Below, piece after piece: positions 12,352 through 21,441 of a stretch of DNA of 64,000 nt. The position numbers and the translations under genes were made by a program. A model generated the notes under the pieces. That model was given only the letters and a program-made list of their open reading frames with translations. It was not told where the DNA came from and searched no databases. Numbering within the stretch: position 1 is the stretch's first letter; the number at the start of each line of letters is the position of its first letter. Source of the DNA: Thiovibrio sp964588325 (lineage in GTDB: Bacteria > Desulfobacterota > Desulfobulbia > Desulfobulbales > Desulfurivibrionaceae); assembly GCA_964588325.1 (NCBI GenBank), contig CAZPOR010000002.1, positions 213,310 to 277,309 on the forward strand. The letters run 5' to 3'.

Positions 12352-14436
12352 GTGGCTGGGAAAGATTCGCTGCAGTACCTGCGCAATATTGGCATCATGG
12401 CCCATATTGACGCCGGCAAGACAACAACAACGGAACGCATTCTTTTTTATACAGGGCGTTCGCACAGGATGGGCGAGGTTCATGATGGCAATGCCGTCAT
12501 GGATTGGATGGAGCAGGAGCAGGAGCGCGGCATTACCATTACGTCAGCGGCCACAACCTGTCAGTGGCATGACCACACCATCAATATAATAGATACACCG
12601 GGGCATGTTGACTTTACCGTTGAGGTGGAGCGTTGCCTCAGGGTTTTGGACGGTGCTATCGCGATATTCTGTGCGGTGGGAGGGGTTGAGCCCCAGTCTG
12701 AAACCGTATGGCGGCAGGCGGATCATTATCGGATCCCCAGGATTGCCTACATAAACAAAATGGACCGGCTCGGGGCAAATTTTCTCCGTTGCGTCGAGAT
12801 GCTTGAAGAGAGGTTGGGCGCAAACCCTTTGCCCCTCCAGTTGCCGGTTGGGAAAGAAGAAGCATTCAGGGGCATCATTGATCTCGTTCAAGAGAAAATG
12901 ATGCGCTTTGATGAGGATACAAAGGGATCCAGGATTGAGTACGAGCCTGTCCCTGATGAGTTCAAACAAGAGTCTGCGGCCGCACGAATGGCCCTTATCG
13001 AGAAGTTGGCCGACTTCGATGATTGGGTCATGGAAAAATTTCTGAATGAGCAACCTGTGACGGTTGATGAAATCAACCGGGCTATCAGGACTGCAACTCT
13101 GAATCTTGATGTCGTGCCTGTCCTGTGTGGCAGCTCCTTTAAAAATAAAGGGGTGCAGCCATTACTTGACGCCGTCGTCGCATATCTGCCTTCGCCTGTC
13201 GATGTTCCATCGGTGCAGGGTGTCAATGCGGATGGTGTGACGGAAACGAGAAGGGCAAGCGACGACGAAAGTCTGTCCGCCCTTGTTTTCAAGCTGACAT
13301 CGGACCCTTTTGTGGACATTCTGGCGTATGTGCGCGTTTATTCCGGCGTAATGAAGGTCGGGGATAGAGTGTACAACCCAGGAAAGAAAAAAAAGGAAAA
13401 GATTGGCCGGATAGTCAAGATGCACGCCAACAAGAGGGAAGAGGTCGGCGAGCTGAGGGCTGGCGACATCGGGGCCGTGGTTGGGTTGCGCTTTTCCATT
13501 ACCGGGGATTCGCTCTGTGATTCGGGAGAGACCTTTACTCTCGAGACCATGGAATTTCCCGAGCCGGTTATAAGCGTTGCCATCGAGCCAAAGGGCAAGG
13601 CAGACGAAGAAAAGTTGAGGGACAGTCTGGCAAAGATTGCTTTGGAGGACCCCTCCTTTTCCGTGTCCACCGATCCGGATTCGGGGCAGACCCTTATTTC
13701 GGGGATGGGCGAGCTTCACCTTGAAATTATAGTTGATCGGCTTGTCCGAGAATTCAAGGTCGGCGCAAATATCGGCAAGCCCCAGGTCGCGTATAAAGAA
13801 ACCGTGACCAGCCAGGGCAGGGCGGAAGGGAAATTCGAGCATCCGACCACTGCCGGCAAGAGCCAGTATGGCCATGTCTGGTTGCAGATTGAGCCACTTG
13901 AGCGTGGCGAAGGTTTCCGGTTTGAGAGTACTATTGCCGAGGATGTTATTCCTCCGGCGATTGTTCCGGCAATAGAAAAAGCGGTGCATGATAGTCTTGA
14001 TGCGGGAACCTTGATCGGTTTTCCCATTGTTGATCTGAAGGTCACGCTGGTTGACGGATCTTACCGGGATGAGGATTCAACCGAGCAAGCCTTTGGGGTT
14101 GCCGCCGCCATGGCCTTCCGTACGGCGGTTTCTGAAGCTGGCCCGGTTTTGCTGGAGCCGGTGATGGATGTTGAGATAACTTTGCCTGAAGCATATCTTG
14201 GCGAGGTTATTTCCGATCTTACCGCCAAGCGGGCGAAGATTCACGGCATGGACAGCCGGGACGGCGGTTTGCAGGTGGTGAAAGCGCAGGTGCCACTGGC
14301 TGAGATGTTTGGCTATTCAACGGTGTTGCGTTCCGGAACCCAGGGGCGGGCAAATTTCACCATGCAATTTGCCGCATACGACAGGGTGCCGGACCAGATG
14401 AGTGCAAAGATAATTAAGCGGATTCGAGGCCTTTAA
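12352..14436 (+). CDS. fusA: Translation elongation factor G
   Basis: EF-G (694 aa) is the GTPase that drives ribosomal translocation. G1 is AHIDAGKTTT at about residues 17-26, G3 is DTPGHVDFT, and G4 is NKMD. Domains II to V follow, with domain IV carrying QYGHVWLQIEP. The GTG at 12352 is preferred over GTG 12334 because AGGGGA lies seven bases before it. The FCAVGGVEPQSETVWRQAD segment and EVHDGNAVMDWM switch region differ from the commonest EF-G. Together with frequent AGG and ATA codons this suggests the spdEFG1-like subgroup known from spirochaetes and deltaproteobacteria, which is inference from memory of those sequences. Confidence 0.95.
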   Translation: MAGKDSLQYLRNIGIMAHIDAGKTTTTERILFYTGRSHRMGEVHDGNAVMDWMEQEQERGITITSAATTCQWHDHTINIIDTPGHVDFTVEVERCLRVLDGAIAIFCAVGGVEPQSETVWRQADHYRIPRIAYINKMDRLGANFLRCVEMLEERLGANPLPLQLPVGKEEAFRGIIDLVQEKMMRFDEDTKGSRIEYEPVPDEFKQESAAARMALIEKLADFDDWVMEKFLNEQPVTVDEINRAIRTATLNLDVVPVLCGSSFKNKGVQPLLDAVVAYLPSPVDVPSVQGVNADGVTETRRASDDESLSALVFKLTSDPFVDILAYVRVYSGVMKVGDRVYNPGKKKKEKIGRIVKMHANKREEVGELRAGDIGAVVGLRFSITGDSLCDSGETFTLETMEFPEPVISVAIEPKGKADEEKLRDSLAKIALEDPSFSVSTDPDSGQTLISGMGELHLEIIVDRLVREFKVGANIGKPQVAYKETVTSQGRAEGKFEHPTTAGKSQYGHVWLQIEPLERGEGFRFESTIAEDVIPPAIVPAIEKAVHDSLDAGTLIGFPIVDLKVTLVDGSYRDEDSTEQAFGVAAAMAFRTAVSEAGPVLLEPVMDVEITLPEAYLGEVISDLTAKRAKIHGMDSRDGGLQVVKAQVPLAEMFGYSTVLRSGTQGRANFTMQFAAYDRVPDQMSAKIIKRIRGL

Positions 14437-14472
14437 CTCGAACGAGACGCAAGCAAATAAAGAGGAAAGGAC

Positions 14473-15663
14473 ATGGCAAAAGAGAAATTTGAACGCAAGA
14501 AACCGCATGTAAATATTGGGACGATCGGCCACATCGACCATGGCAAGACCACCCTGACCTCGGCCATTACCCGGGTATTGGCGACCAAGGGCTTCGCCAA
14601 GGCCACCGCGTTTGACCAGATCGACAAGGCTCCGGAAGAGAAGGAGCGTGGTATCACCATTGCGACGGCCCATGTGGAATACGAATCCAACACGCGCCAT
14701 TATGCCCACGTAGACTGCCCTGGGCATGCGGACTACATCAAGAACATGATCACCGGCGCGGCGCAGATGGATGGCGCCATCCTGGTTGTTGCCGCCACGG
14801 ACGGTCCCATGCCGCAGACCCGTGAGCACATCCTGCTTGCCCGTCAGGTAGGTGTTCCCGCGGTTGTGGTTTTCATGAACAAATGCGACATGGTCGACGA
14901 TCCCGAGCTCCTGGAGCTGGTGGACATGGAGCTGCGCGAGCTGCTCACCAAATACAATTTTCCCGGGGACGACACCCCGATCATCCAGGGCAGCGCCTTG
15001 AAGGCCCTTGAGAATCCGGAAGACGAGGCTGCGGCCAAATGTATCTGGGATCTGATGGATGCCTGCGACAGCTTTATACCCGAGCCTGCCCGTGATATCG
15101 ACAAGCCTTTCCTGATGCCGGTGGAGGATGTTTTCTCCATCTCTGGCCGCGGCACGGTTGCCACCGGTCGTATCGAGCGCGGCAAGGTGAAGGTTGGCGA
15201 GGAAATCGAGGTAATCGGTATCCGCGATACCGCCAAGACCACGGTCACCGGGGTTGAGATGTTCCGCAAGCTCCTTGATGAGGGTTTGGCCGGCGACAAC
15301 GTTGGCGTGCTGTTGCGGGGCTTGAAGCGTGAGGATATCGAGCGGGGACAGGTATTGGCCAAGCCGGGCTCCATTACCCCGCATACGAAGTTCATGGCCG
15401 AGGCGTACATCCTGTCCAAGGATGAGGGTGGCCGTCATACCCCGTTTTTCAACGGGTATCGCCCGCAGTTCTACTTCCGGACCACGGACGTGACCGGGGT
15501 TGTGAACCTGCAAGAGGGTGTAGAGATGGTAATGCCTGGAGACAACGTGACCATAGAAGCGAAGTTGATTACCCCGATCGCCATGGAAGAAGGTCTGCGT
15601 TTCGCGATTCGCGAAGGCGGCCGTACCGTGGGCGCCGGTGTTATCAATAAAATTATCGAATAA
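14473..15663 (+). CDS. tuf: Translation elongation factor Tu
   Basis: EF-Tu (396 aa) delivers aminoacyl-tRNA to the ribosome. G1 GHIDHGKTTL begins at residue 19, the switch II motif is DCPGHADYIKNM, G4 is NKCDM, and domains II and III follow with GVEMFRKLLDEG and the final GRTVGAGVINKII. The ATG at 14473 follows AGAGGAAAGG. A second tuf copy is common upstream of nusG in proteobacteria but would lie outside this window. rpsJ starts 12 bases later. Confidence 0.98.
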   Translation: MAKEKFERKKPHVNIGTIGHIDHGKTTLTSAITRVLATKGFAKATAFDQIDKAPEEKERGITIATAHVEYESNTRHYAHVDCPGHADYIKNMITGAAQMDGAILVVAATDGPMPQTREHILLARQVGVPAVVVFMNKCDMVDDPELLELVDMELRELLTKYNFPGDDTPIIQGSALKALENPEDEAAAKCIWDLMDACDSFIPEPARDIDKPFLMPVEDVFSISGRGTVATGRIERGKVKVGEEIEVIGIRDTAKTTVTGVEMFRKLLDEGLAGDNVGVLLRGLKREDIERGQVLAKPGSITPHTKFMAEAYILSKDEGGRHTPFFNGYRPQFYFRTTDVTGVVNLQEGVEMVMPGDNVTIEAKLITPIAMEEGLRFAIREGGRTVGAGVINKIIE

Positions 15664-15675
15664 GGTGGAGCGAGC

Positions 15676-15987
15676 ATGATTCAGACACAGAAAATACGCA
15701 TCAGGCTTAAGGGGTACGACCATAAGCTTATCGATCAATCCACTTCCGAGATTGTTGATACTGCTAAGCGTACTGGTGCAACTGTTGCTGGCCCGATTCC
15801 TCTGCCGACCACCATCAACAAGTTTTGTGTGTTGCGCTCTCCGCATGTGGATAAGAAATCCCGTGAGCAGTTTGAGATGCGCACCCACAGAAGGCTGCTG
15901 GACATTCTTGAGCCAACGCAGCAGACCATTGATGCGCTTATGAAACTCGAGCTTTCCGCTGGAGTTGACGTGGAAATCAAGCTTTAG
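15676..15987 (+). CDS. rpsJ: 30S ribosomal protein S10
   Basis: S10 (103 aa) belongs to the 30S head and doubles as NusE in transcription antitermination. It starts MIQTQKIRIRLKGYDHKLID, with conserved GPIPLPT and the FEMRTHRRLLDI helix. The ATG at 15676 follows AAGGTGGAG. It opens the S10 group. Its tight spacing to tuf suggests read-through from the str genes. Confidence 0.98.
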   Translation: MIQTQKIRIRLKGYDHKLIDQSTSEIVDTAKRTGATVAGPIPLPTTINKFCVLRSPHVDKKSREQFEMRTHRRLLDILEPTQQTIDALMKLELSAGVDVEIKL

Positions 15988-16055
15988 GATTATGAAACGG
16001 TTGTGCCGGTCAACGGTACAGTTGCTGTCAGAGAAGAAAAAAACAGGTAGGAACA

Positions 16056-16685
16056 ATGCCTAAAAAATTAGGATTACTGGGTAAGAAGATTGGCATGACC
16101 CGGATCTATTCCGAGGACGGCACTGCTGTCGCAGTAACGGTCATTGAAACTGGACCATGTGTGGTGCTTCAGAAAAAATCCGTTGCCAAGGAAGGGTACG
16201 ACGCCATTCAGGTCGGTTTCGGCGCCAAACGGGAATCTCGTTTGAACAAGCCTGACGCCGGGCATGCCAAAGCGTCAGGAAAGGGCGGATTTTATCATAT
16301 TAAAGAGTTCCGGGTTGCGGACCCCAGCCAGTTTGAAGTCGGGCAGGCAATATTGGTTTCGGATCTTTTTAAGGTCGGCGACATCATTGATGTGAGCGGT
16401 GCCGTTAAGGGACGTGGTTTTCAGGGTGTTATCCGAAGACACGGCTTTAAAGGTGGACCTTCCGGCCATGGCTCCATGTTCCATCGTGCTCCCGGGTCCA
16501 TTGGATGTAGCGCCTGGCCGAGCCGGGTTATTAAAGGGAAAAAGATGCCTGGGCATATGGGCACGAATATGGTCACCAAGAAAAGCGTGACCATTATGGA
16601 TATCCGGCCTGAGCAAAATGTGCTTGTCGTCAAGGGCGGCGTGCCTGGTGCAAAGCAGGGTTTATTGCATATTTATACAAAATAA
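16056..16685 (+). CDS. rplC: 50S ribosomal protein L3
   Basis: L3 (209 aa) is an early 50S assembly protein whose long loop approaches the peptidyl-transferase centre. Motifs are LGKKIGMTRIYSEDGTAVAV at the N-terminus and the FQGVIRRHGFKGGPSGHGSM segment with HRAPGSIG in the middle. The glutamine methylated by PrmB in E. coli falls in this region. The start MPKKLGLLGKKIGM at 16056 is preceded by AGGTAGG. Confidence 0.98.
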   Translation: MPKKLGLLGKKIGMTRIYSEDGTAVAVTVIETGPCVVLQKKSVAKEGYDAIQVGFGAKRESRLNKPDAGHAKASGKGGFYHIKEFRVADPSQFEVGQAILVSDLFKVGDIIDVSGAVKGRGFQGVIRRHGFKGGPSGHGSMFHRAPGSIGCSAWPSRVIKGKKMPGHMGTNMVTKKSVTIMDIRPEQNVLVVKGGVPGAKQGLLHIYTK

Positions 16686-16727
16686 TGAGTCTTAGTTGCC
16701 TTAAGATTTATTTTGGGGGTGCCGGAA

Positions 16728-17351
16728 ATGGCAGTTGCTGAAATATTCAATGTTGAAAATGTGAAAGTGGGTGATCTTGAGTTGAACGACAATCTGTTTG
16801 CCGTTCCAGTCAATCCCCATATCATTCATGAAATTGTGCGGATGCAGCGGGCTGCCCGTCGTGCTGGTACTGCCTGCACGAAAACACGGACCGAAGTCCG
16901 TGGCGGCGGCAAGAAGCCATGGAAACAGAAAGGCACCGGACGTGCACGTTCCGGAACCCGCACATCTCCCCTGTGGCGCGGTGGCGGCGTGGTTTTTGGT
17001 CCGAAACCCCGTGATTATTCCTTCAAGCTTCCCAAGAAGGTTAAAAAGCTCGGTCTTCGCATGGCCTTGAGTTCACGCTTCGGCGATAACCTCCTGCTGG
17101 TTCTTGATAATTTCAAAATTGAAGAAATCAAGACCAAAAAGTTTATCGGGGTCATGAACGCACTGAAGATCGATAATGCTTTGATTGTAATTCCGGAGCG
17201 TGATGATCATCTCGAGCGTTCGTCCCGTAATGTTCAGGGCTTTAAAGTTATTCCGACGGCAGGGCTGAATGTCTATGACATTTTGCTCCATAAGCACATT
17301 GTCTTACTGCAGCCTTGTATTGGCCAGCTGGAAGAGAGGTTGTTGTCATGA
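16728..17351 (+). CDS. rplD: 50S ribosomal protein L4
   Basis: L4 (207 aa) lines the peptide exit tunnel; in E. coli it also represses the S10 operon. The loop motif RAGTACTKTRTEVRGGGKKP and the following KQKGTGRARSGTRTSPLWRG are intact, so no macrolide-type change is obvious. The ATG at 16728 follows TGGGGG by eight bases and is chosen over GTG 16713. Its TGA overlaps the rplW ATG by four bases, so the two are coupled. Confidence 0.97.
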   Translation: MAVAEIFNVENVKVGDLELNDNLFAVPVNPHIIHEIVRMQRAARRAGTACTKTRTEVRGGGKKPWKQKGTGRARSGTRTSPLWRGGGVVFGPKPRDYSFKLPKKVKKLGLRMALSSRFGDNLLLVLDNFKIEEIKTKKFIGVMNALKIDNALIVIPERDDHLERSSRNVQGFKVIPTAGLNVYDILLHKHIVLLQPCIGQLEERLLS

Positions 17352-17638
17352 AAGATATGTTCAGTATTATCAAGAAACCTTGCTTGACGGAAAAGGGCCT
17401 TGGCTTGCAGGAGATTCATAATCAGGTTGTTGTCAAGGTTGATCCACGCGCCAATAAAATTGAGATCAAGGATGCTGTCGAAAAGCTCTTCAGCGTTAAG
17501 GTCGCCAAGGTGCGAACCGCAAACATGCACGGAAAGAAAAAACGTGTTGGCAAGCATTTCGGACAGCAGTCAGACTGGAAGAAGGCCATTGTTACTCTTG
17601 AAGAAGGGAATAAGATCGATTTCCTTGAGAAGATTTAA
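17348..17638 (+). CDS. rplW: 50S ribosomal protein L23
   Basis: L23 (96 aa) surrounds the tunnel exit and docks trigger factor and SRP. It shows IIKKPCLTEKG near the start, the central VDPRANKIEIKDAVEKLF helix and the loop KVRTANMHGKKKR. The ATG at 17348 shares four bases with the rplD stop and has GAGAGG upstream, so an earlier in-frame GTG at 17315 inside rplD is rejected. Confidence 0.97.
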   Translation: MKDMFSIIKKPCLTEKGLGLQEIHNQVVVKVDPRANKIEIKDAVEKLFSVKVAKVRTANMHGKKKRVGKHFGQQSDWKKAIVTLEEGNKIDFLEKI

Positions 17639-17709
17639 GGGAAGTCTCGTCGGCAAGAGCTGTAATTTTTTGTTACGAATACGGAATTTAAATATTATCG
17701 GGGTTTGAA

Positions 17710-18531
17710 ATGGCATTAAAGACCTATAAACCTACATCACCGGGCAGAAGAACTCTTGTTACAGTTGTCAATCCCGAGTTGTCAAAGGATAAACCGCAGA
17801 AATCGTTGGTTCGCCCCATCAGTAAGACCGGTGGACGAAACAACAATGGCCGCATTACATCCAGGCATATTGGTGGGGGTCATAAGCGGAAATATCGTTT
17901 GATCGACTTTAAGCGGGAAAAGATGGATATCCCTGCAAAAGTCGCTGCTATAGAATACGACCCGAATCGTTCGGCGAATTTGGCCCTGCTGAACTACGTG
18001 GATGGCGAAAAGCGCTATATCCTTTCTCCTCTGGGGATCAAGATTGGAGATACCGTTGTCGCGGGTGAGGCTGTTGATATTAAGCCTGGTAACTGTTTGC
18101 CCATGGGCAACATGCCGCTCGGTAGCATCATTCATAATCTCGAGATGAAAATCGGCAAGGGTGCGCAACTCGTGAGAAGCGCTGGTGTCTCCGCGCAGCT
18201 TATGGCCAAGGAAGGCGAGTATGTTACGGTGAAATTGCCTTCGGGCGAGGTTCGCAAGTTTCACCGGAAATGCCGGGCCTGTATTGGTCAGGTAGGCAAC
18301 AATGAACACGAGAGCCAGAAGCTCGGCAAGGCTGGACGGAGTCGTTGGAAAGGAAACCGTCCCAAGGTTCGTGGTGTTGCCATGAACCCGCTTGATCATC
18401 CAATGGGTGGTGGTGAGGGTAAAAGCTCTGGTGGTCGCCATCCTTGTACCCCGTGGGGTGTTCCCACCAAGGGTTATAAAACACGCGGCAAGAAGTCATC
18501 CGATAAATTTATCGTTAAGAAAAGATCATAA
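17710..18531 (+). CDS. rplB: 50S ribosomal protein L2
   Basis: L2 (273 aa) is required for subunit association and peptidyl transfer. It shows the RNA-binding HIGGGHKRKYRLIDFKR segment, an OB-fold/SH3 core, and the C-terminal GVAMNPLDHPMGGGEG loop whose His is essential in E. coli. The C-terminus ends KFIVKKRS. The ATG at 17710 gives the normal MALKTYKPTSPGRR start. Confidence 0.98.
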   Translation: MALKTYKPTSPGRRTLVTVVNPELSKDKPQKSLVRPISKTGGRNNNGRITSRHIGGGHKRKYRLIDFKREKMDIPAKVAAIEYDPNRSANLALLNYVDGEKRYILSPLGIKIGDTVVAGEAVDIKPGNCLPMGNMPLGSIIHNLEMKIGKGAQLVRSAGVSAQLMAKEGEYVTVKLPSGEVRKFHRKCRACIGQVGNNEHESQKLGKAGRSRWKGNRPKVRGVAMNPLDHPMGGGEGKSSGGRHPCTPWGVPTKGYKTRGKKSSDKFIVKKRS

Positions 18532-18546
18532 TTAGGGGGTATACAA

Positions 18547-18822
18547 GTGGGACGTTCAGTTAAAAAAGGTCCATTTGTAGATGACCATTTGATGTCAAAG
18601 GTCATGAAGGCCAAGGATGAAGGCTCCAGGAAGGTTATCCAGACCTGGTCCAGACGTTCTGATGTAATTCCGGAAATGGTTGGGCTCACTTTTGCCGTGC
18701 ACAATGGCAAAAAGTTCATCCCGGTTTTTGTGACGGAAAACATGGTAGGACATAAGCTTGGTGAGTTTTCGCCGACTCGTACCTACTACGGTCACGCAGC
18801 GGACAAGAAGAAAAAGAAATAG
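18547..18822 (+). CDS. rpsS: 30S ribosomal protein S19
   Basis: S19 (91 aa) binds 16S rRNA in the head next to S13. It begins MGRSVKKGPFVDDHL, has the RRSDVIPEMVGLTFAVHNG stretch, and ends with FSPTRTYYGHAADKK, all typical. The start is GTG at 18547 with AGGGGGTA upstream. It lies 15 bases after rplB. Confidence 0.98.
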   Translation: MGRSVKKGPFVDDHLMSKVMKAKDEGSRKVIQTWSRRSDVIPEMVGLTFAVHNGKKFIPVFVTENMVGHKLGEFSPTRTYYGHAADKKKKK

Positions 18823-18871
18823 AAGCTGCTAAACCGGACACGGTCTTCAGGTAAAGAAAGGAGTTCATTCG

Positions 18872-19204
18872 ATGGAAGCAAAAGCGCTTGCTCGTTATAT
18901 AAGGATTTCACCGCAAAAAGCCAGACTCGTTGCTGATCTGGTACGCGGAAAAAGTGTTGATCATGCCATTAACGCACTGCGGTTTTTGCCTAAAAAAGGC
19001 GCCCGGTTGCTGAAAAAAGTAATTGAATCAGCGGTGGCCAATGCCAGTCAAAATGAGAGTATTGACGTGGATACTCTCTATGTGAAGTCTATTTTTATAG
19101 ATGGCGGGCCGATGCTGAAAAGAATCATGCCGCGTGCCCAAGGGCGGGCGAACAGAATTCTGAAAAGAACGAGCCACATCACTGTTGTTTTGGATGAGCA
19201 ATAA
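18872..19204 (+). CDS. rplV: 50S ribosomal protein L22
   Basis: L22 (110 aa) spans the large subunit with a beta-hairpin reaching the exit tunnel. It shows ISPQKARLVADLVRGK near the start and the hairpin-loop sequence GGPMLKRIMPRAQGRANRI, with no deletion of the macrolide-sensitive loop. The ATG at 18872 follows AAAGGAG. Confidence 0.98.
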   Translation: MEAKALARYIRISPQKARLVADLVRGKSVDHAINALRFLPKKGARLLKKVIESAVANASQNESIDVDTLYVKSIFIDGGPMLKRIMPRAQGRANRILKRTSHITVVLDEQ

Positions 19205-19273
19205 CAGAATACAGATGTAATAGGGTATTCATCAGTACTTCGATTTGCATTTCAATGAGAATGGAGGAAGGTT

Positions 19274-19921
19274 TTGGGCCAGAAAGTTAATCCGATAGGT
19301 TTACGACTGAATATTATACGTACCTGGGACTCCATCTGGTACGCCGACAAGGATTATGCCAAAAAATTTCTTGAGGATCAGAGCCTGAGGAAGTTTCTTA
19401 AAAAGCGGCTCTATCATGCTGGCATTTCCAAAATTCAGATAGCCAGAACCGGCGATAAGCTCCGGATTAAGCTCCATACCGCCCGTCCAGGCATTGTTAT
19501 CGGCAAAAAAGGGACAGAGATCGAGGTTCTGAAGGCTGAAATTGACAAATTGACCGGCAAGGAGTGCGTTCTTGATATTCAGGAGGTTCGTCGTCCTGAG
19601 GCAGATGCGCAACTGGTGGCGGAGAACATTGCTTTGCAGCTTGAAAGACGGGTAGCCTTCCGGCGCGCCATGAAGAAGTCAGTAAATATGGCCTTGAAGT
19701 TCGGCGCTAAAGGTGTTAAAATCGCGTGTTCAGGACGGCTGGGTGGTGCGGAGATTGCTCGTCAGGAATGGGTGCGCGAGGGTCGAGTCCCCCTGCATAC
19801 TCTTCGTGCTGATGTGGATTATGGTATTGCCGAGGCGAATACTACCTATGGCAAGATCGGCGTTAAGGTCTGGATCTTCAAGGGTGAAGTTCTGAGTGCT
19901 GCCGACCAGATTGCCGAATAA
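19274..19921 (+). CDS. rpsC: 30S ribosomal protein S3
   Basis: S3 (215 aa) helps form the mRNA entry channel and has helicase-assisting residues. The N-terminus MGQKVNPIGLRL is universal, the KH domain has RPGIVIGKKGTEIEVLK, and the C-terminal domain has GRLGGAEIARQEWVREGRVPL. The start codon is TTG at 19274, preceded by GGAGGAAG, and no ATG fits the conserved N-terminus. Confidence 0.97.
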   Translation: MGQKVNPIGLRLNIIRTWDSIWYADKDYAKKFLEDQSLRKFLKKRLYHAGISKIQIARTGDKLRIKLHTARPGIVIGKKGTEIEVLKAEIDKLTGKECVLDIQEVRRPEADAQLVAENIALQLERRVAFRRAMKKSVNMALKFGAKGVKIACSGRLGGAEIARQEWVREGRVPLHTLRADVDYGIAEANTTYGKIGVKVWIFKGEVLSAADQIAE

Positions 19922-19975
19922 CTCGTTATCGGGTGAAACGGCTTTAAATAAGTCAGTCACAGATAGGATATACCG

Positions 19976-20392
19976 ATGTTAAGTCCAAAAAAAGTAAAAC
20001 ATAGAAAGATGTTTAAGGGCCGCCTGACTGGCGCAGCGTATCGCGGGTCTGGATTTTCTTTCGGTGAATATGCCCTGAAGGCTGTCGGCTGTGGCAAAAT
20101 GACCGCCCAGCAGATTGAGGCGGCTCGTATTGCAATCAATAGAAAGATTAAAAGAACCGGACAACTGTGGATCCGGATTTTTCCGGATAAGCCCATTACC
20201 AAGAAGCCTGCTGAAACCCGGATGGGAAAAGGCAAGGGTAATCCGGAATATTGGGTAGCCCAGGTAAAGCCGGGCCGCATACTGTATGAACTGGCCGGGG
20301 TGGATGATGATTTGGCCAGGGAGGCGTTGCAGTTGGCCGCCAATAAATTGCCTTTCCCGACTAAAGTAATTTATGTGGGGGAAACCTTATGA
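19976..20392 (+). CDS. rplP: 50S ribosomal protein L16
   Basis: L16 (138 aa) organises the A-site tRNA and peptidyl-transferase region. It begins MLSPKKVKHRKMFKGR and has FGEYALKAVGCGKMTAQQIE, then RMGKGKGNPEYWVAQVKPG. The arginine hydroxylated by YcfD-type enzymes in E. coli lies in this last area. The stop overlaps the rpmC ATG by four bases. Confidence 0.98.
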   Translation: MLSPKKVKHRKMFKGRLTGAAYRGSGFSFGEYALKAVGCGKMTAQQIEAARIAINRKIKRTGQLWIRIFPDKPITKKPAETRMGKGKGNPEYWVAQVKPGRILYELAGVDDDLAREALQLAANKLPFPTKVIYVGETL

Positions 20393-20577
20393 AAATGAAA
20401 GATATACGCGAGCTTGGAAAAGATGAGCTTGTTGCCAAGGTTCGGGAATTGTCCGAGGATCATTTCAAGCTGAAGTTCCAGCACGGCATTCGTCCCTTGG
20501 AAAATACGGCAAAATTACGGCAGTTGCGTAAGGAGATTGCCCGGATGCAAACCGCTCTTACTGCGCATACAGCGTAA
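20389..20577 (+). CDS. rpmC: 50S ribosomal protein L29
   Basis: L29 (62 aa) is a two-helix protein near the tunnel exit. It shows IRELGKDELVAKVRELSEDHF, then the QHGIRPLENTAKLRQLRKEIARMQT helix, here cited as two overlapping parts of one continuous stretch at about residues 29-53. The start at 20389 is an ATGA overlap with rplP, giving translational coupling. Confidence 0.97.
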   Translation: MKMKDIRELGKDELVAKVRELSEDHFKLKFQHGIRPLENTAKLRQLRKEIARMQTALTAHTA

Positions 20578-20660
20578 CGTAATCGCTGGTTTCTGGCCAA
20601 GATTACTGGTGTTTTTTCGTGCTTGCGCCAATCGATAACGCTATTTGGTAGGATACTTTC

Positions 20661-20921
20661 ATGGTTGATGGAAAATCGAATAAGAAGACTCGGGTTGGGT
20701 TCGTAGTCAGCACCAAGATGGACAAAAGTGCTATTGTTCAGACCGAGCGCCTTGTCCCGCATAAACTGTATGGGAAATTCATGCGCCAGCATAATAAATG
20801 CATGGTCCATGACCCGGAAAACAGTTGTAGCGTTGGTGACAGGGTTTTGATTGAAGAGTGCCGCCCGCTGAGCAAGAATAAACGGTGGCGGATTATGGAA
20901 GTCATCGAGAAGGCCGTATAA
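20661..20921 (+). CDS. rpsQ: 30S ribosomal protein S17
   Basis: S17 (86 aa) is an OB-fold primary 16S rRNA-binding protein. It contains RVGFVVSTKMDKSAIVQTER, VPHKLYGKFMRQHNKCMVHD and GDRVLIEECRPLSKNKRWR, all standard. The ATG at 20661 follows TAGGATA, a modest Shine-Dalgarno. The 83-base gap from rpmC is longer than most in this cluster. Confidence 0.97.
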   Translation: MVDGKSNKKTRVGFVVSTKMDKSAIVQTERLVPHKLYGKFMRQHNKCMVHDPENSCSVGDRVLIEECRPLSKNKRWRIMEVIEKAV

Positions 20922-20996
20922 TTTACGGTTTTTGATAACTAAGTTCCCCGGCAGTTTGCTTGGGTACTTCTAAAGTGTTCTGCGGTTGGTGAAGAA

Positions 20997-21365
20997 ATGA
21001 TACAAACAGAAACCGTACTTAATGTAGCAGATAATTCAGGCGCCAAAAAGGTTCTTTGCATAAGAGTCTTGGGCGGAACAAGGCGTCGGTATGCCTCTGT
21101 TGGTGATGTTATTGTTGTCACCGTCAAAGAAGCTATTCCCAACGCCAAGGTTAAGAAAGGTGATGTTCTCCGGGCCGTTGTGGTCAGGACCGTCAAAGAG
21201 ATTCGTCGCACGGACGACACCATCGTCCGGTTTGATGATAATTCAGCCGTGTTGCTTGCAAATTCTGGAGAACCGATTGGGAGCCGTATTTTCGGGCCGG
21301 TTGCCAGGGAGTTGCGGCCGAAGGGCTATATGAAAATTATATCGCTGGCCCCTGAAGTTCTGTAG
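20997..21365 (+). CDS. rplN: 50S ribosomal protein L14
   Basis: L14 (122 aa) forms an intersubunit bridge and the RsfS silencing site. It begins MIQTETVLNVADNSGAKKV and contains RVLGGTRRRYASVGDVIVV, then FDDNSAVLLANSGEPIGSRI and the final KIISLAPEVL. In other bacteria this gene opens the spc operon. The ATG at 20997 lies 75 bases after rpsQ. Confidence 0.98.
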   Translation: MIQTETVLNVADNSGAKKVLCIRVLGGTRRRYASVGDVIVVTVKEAIPNAKVKKGDVLRAVVVRTVKEIRRTDDTIVRFDDNSAVLLANSGEPIGSRIFGPVARELRPKGYMKIISLAPEVL

Positions 21366-21441
21366 CCGAGGCTAAAACGAAGAGCTGGATGTTCAAAGAG
21401 AGTTCCCGCCCACCCCCTTGGGTGGTTGAGAGGTTGAATGT

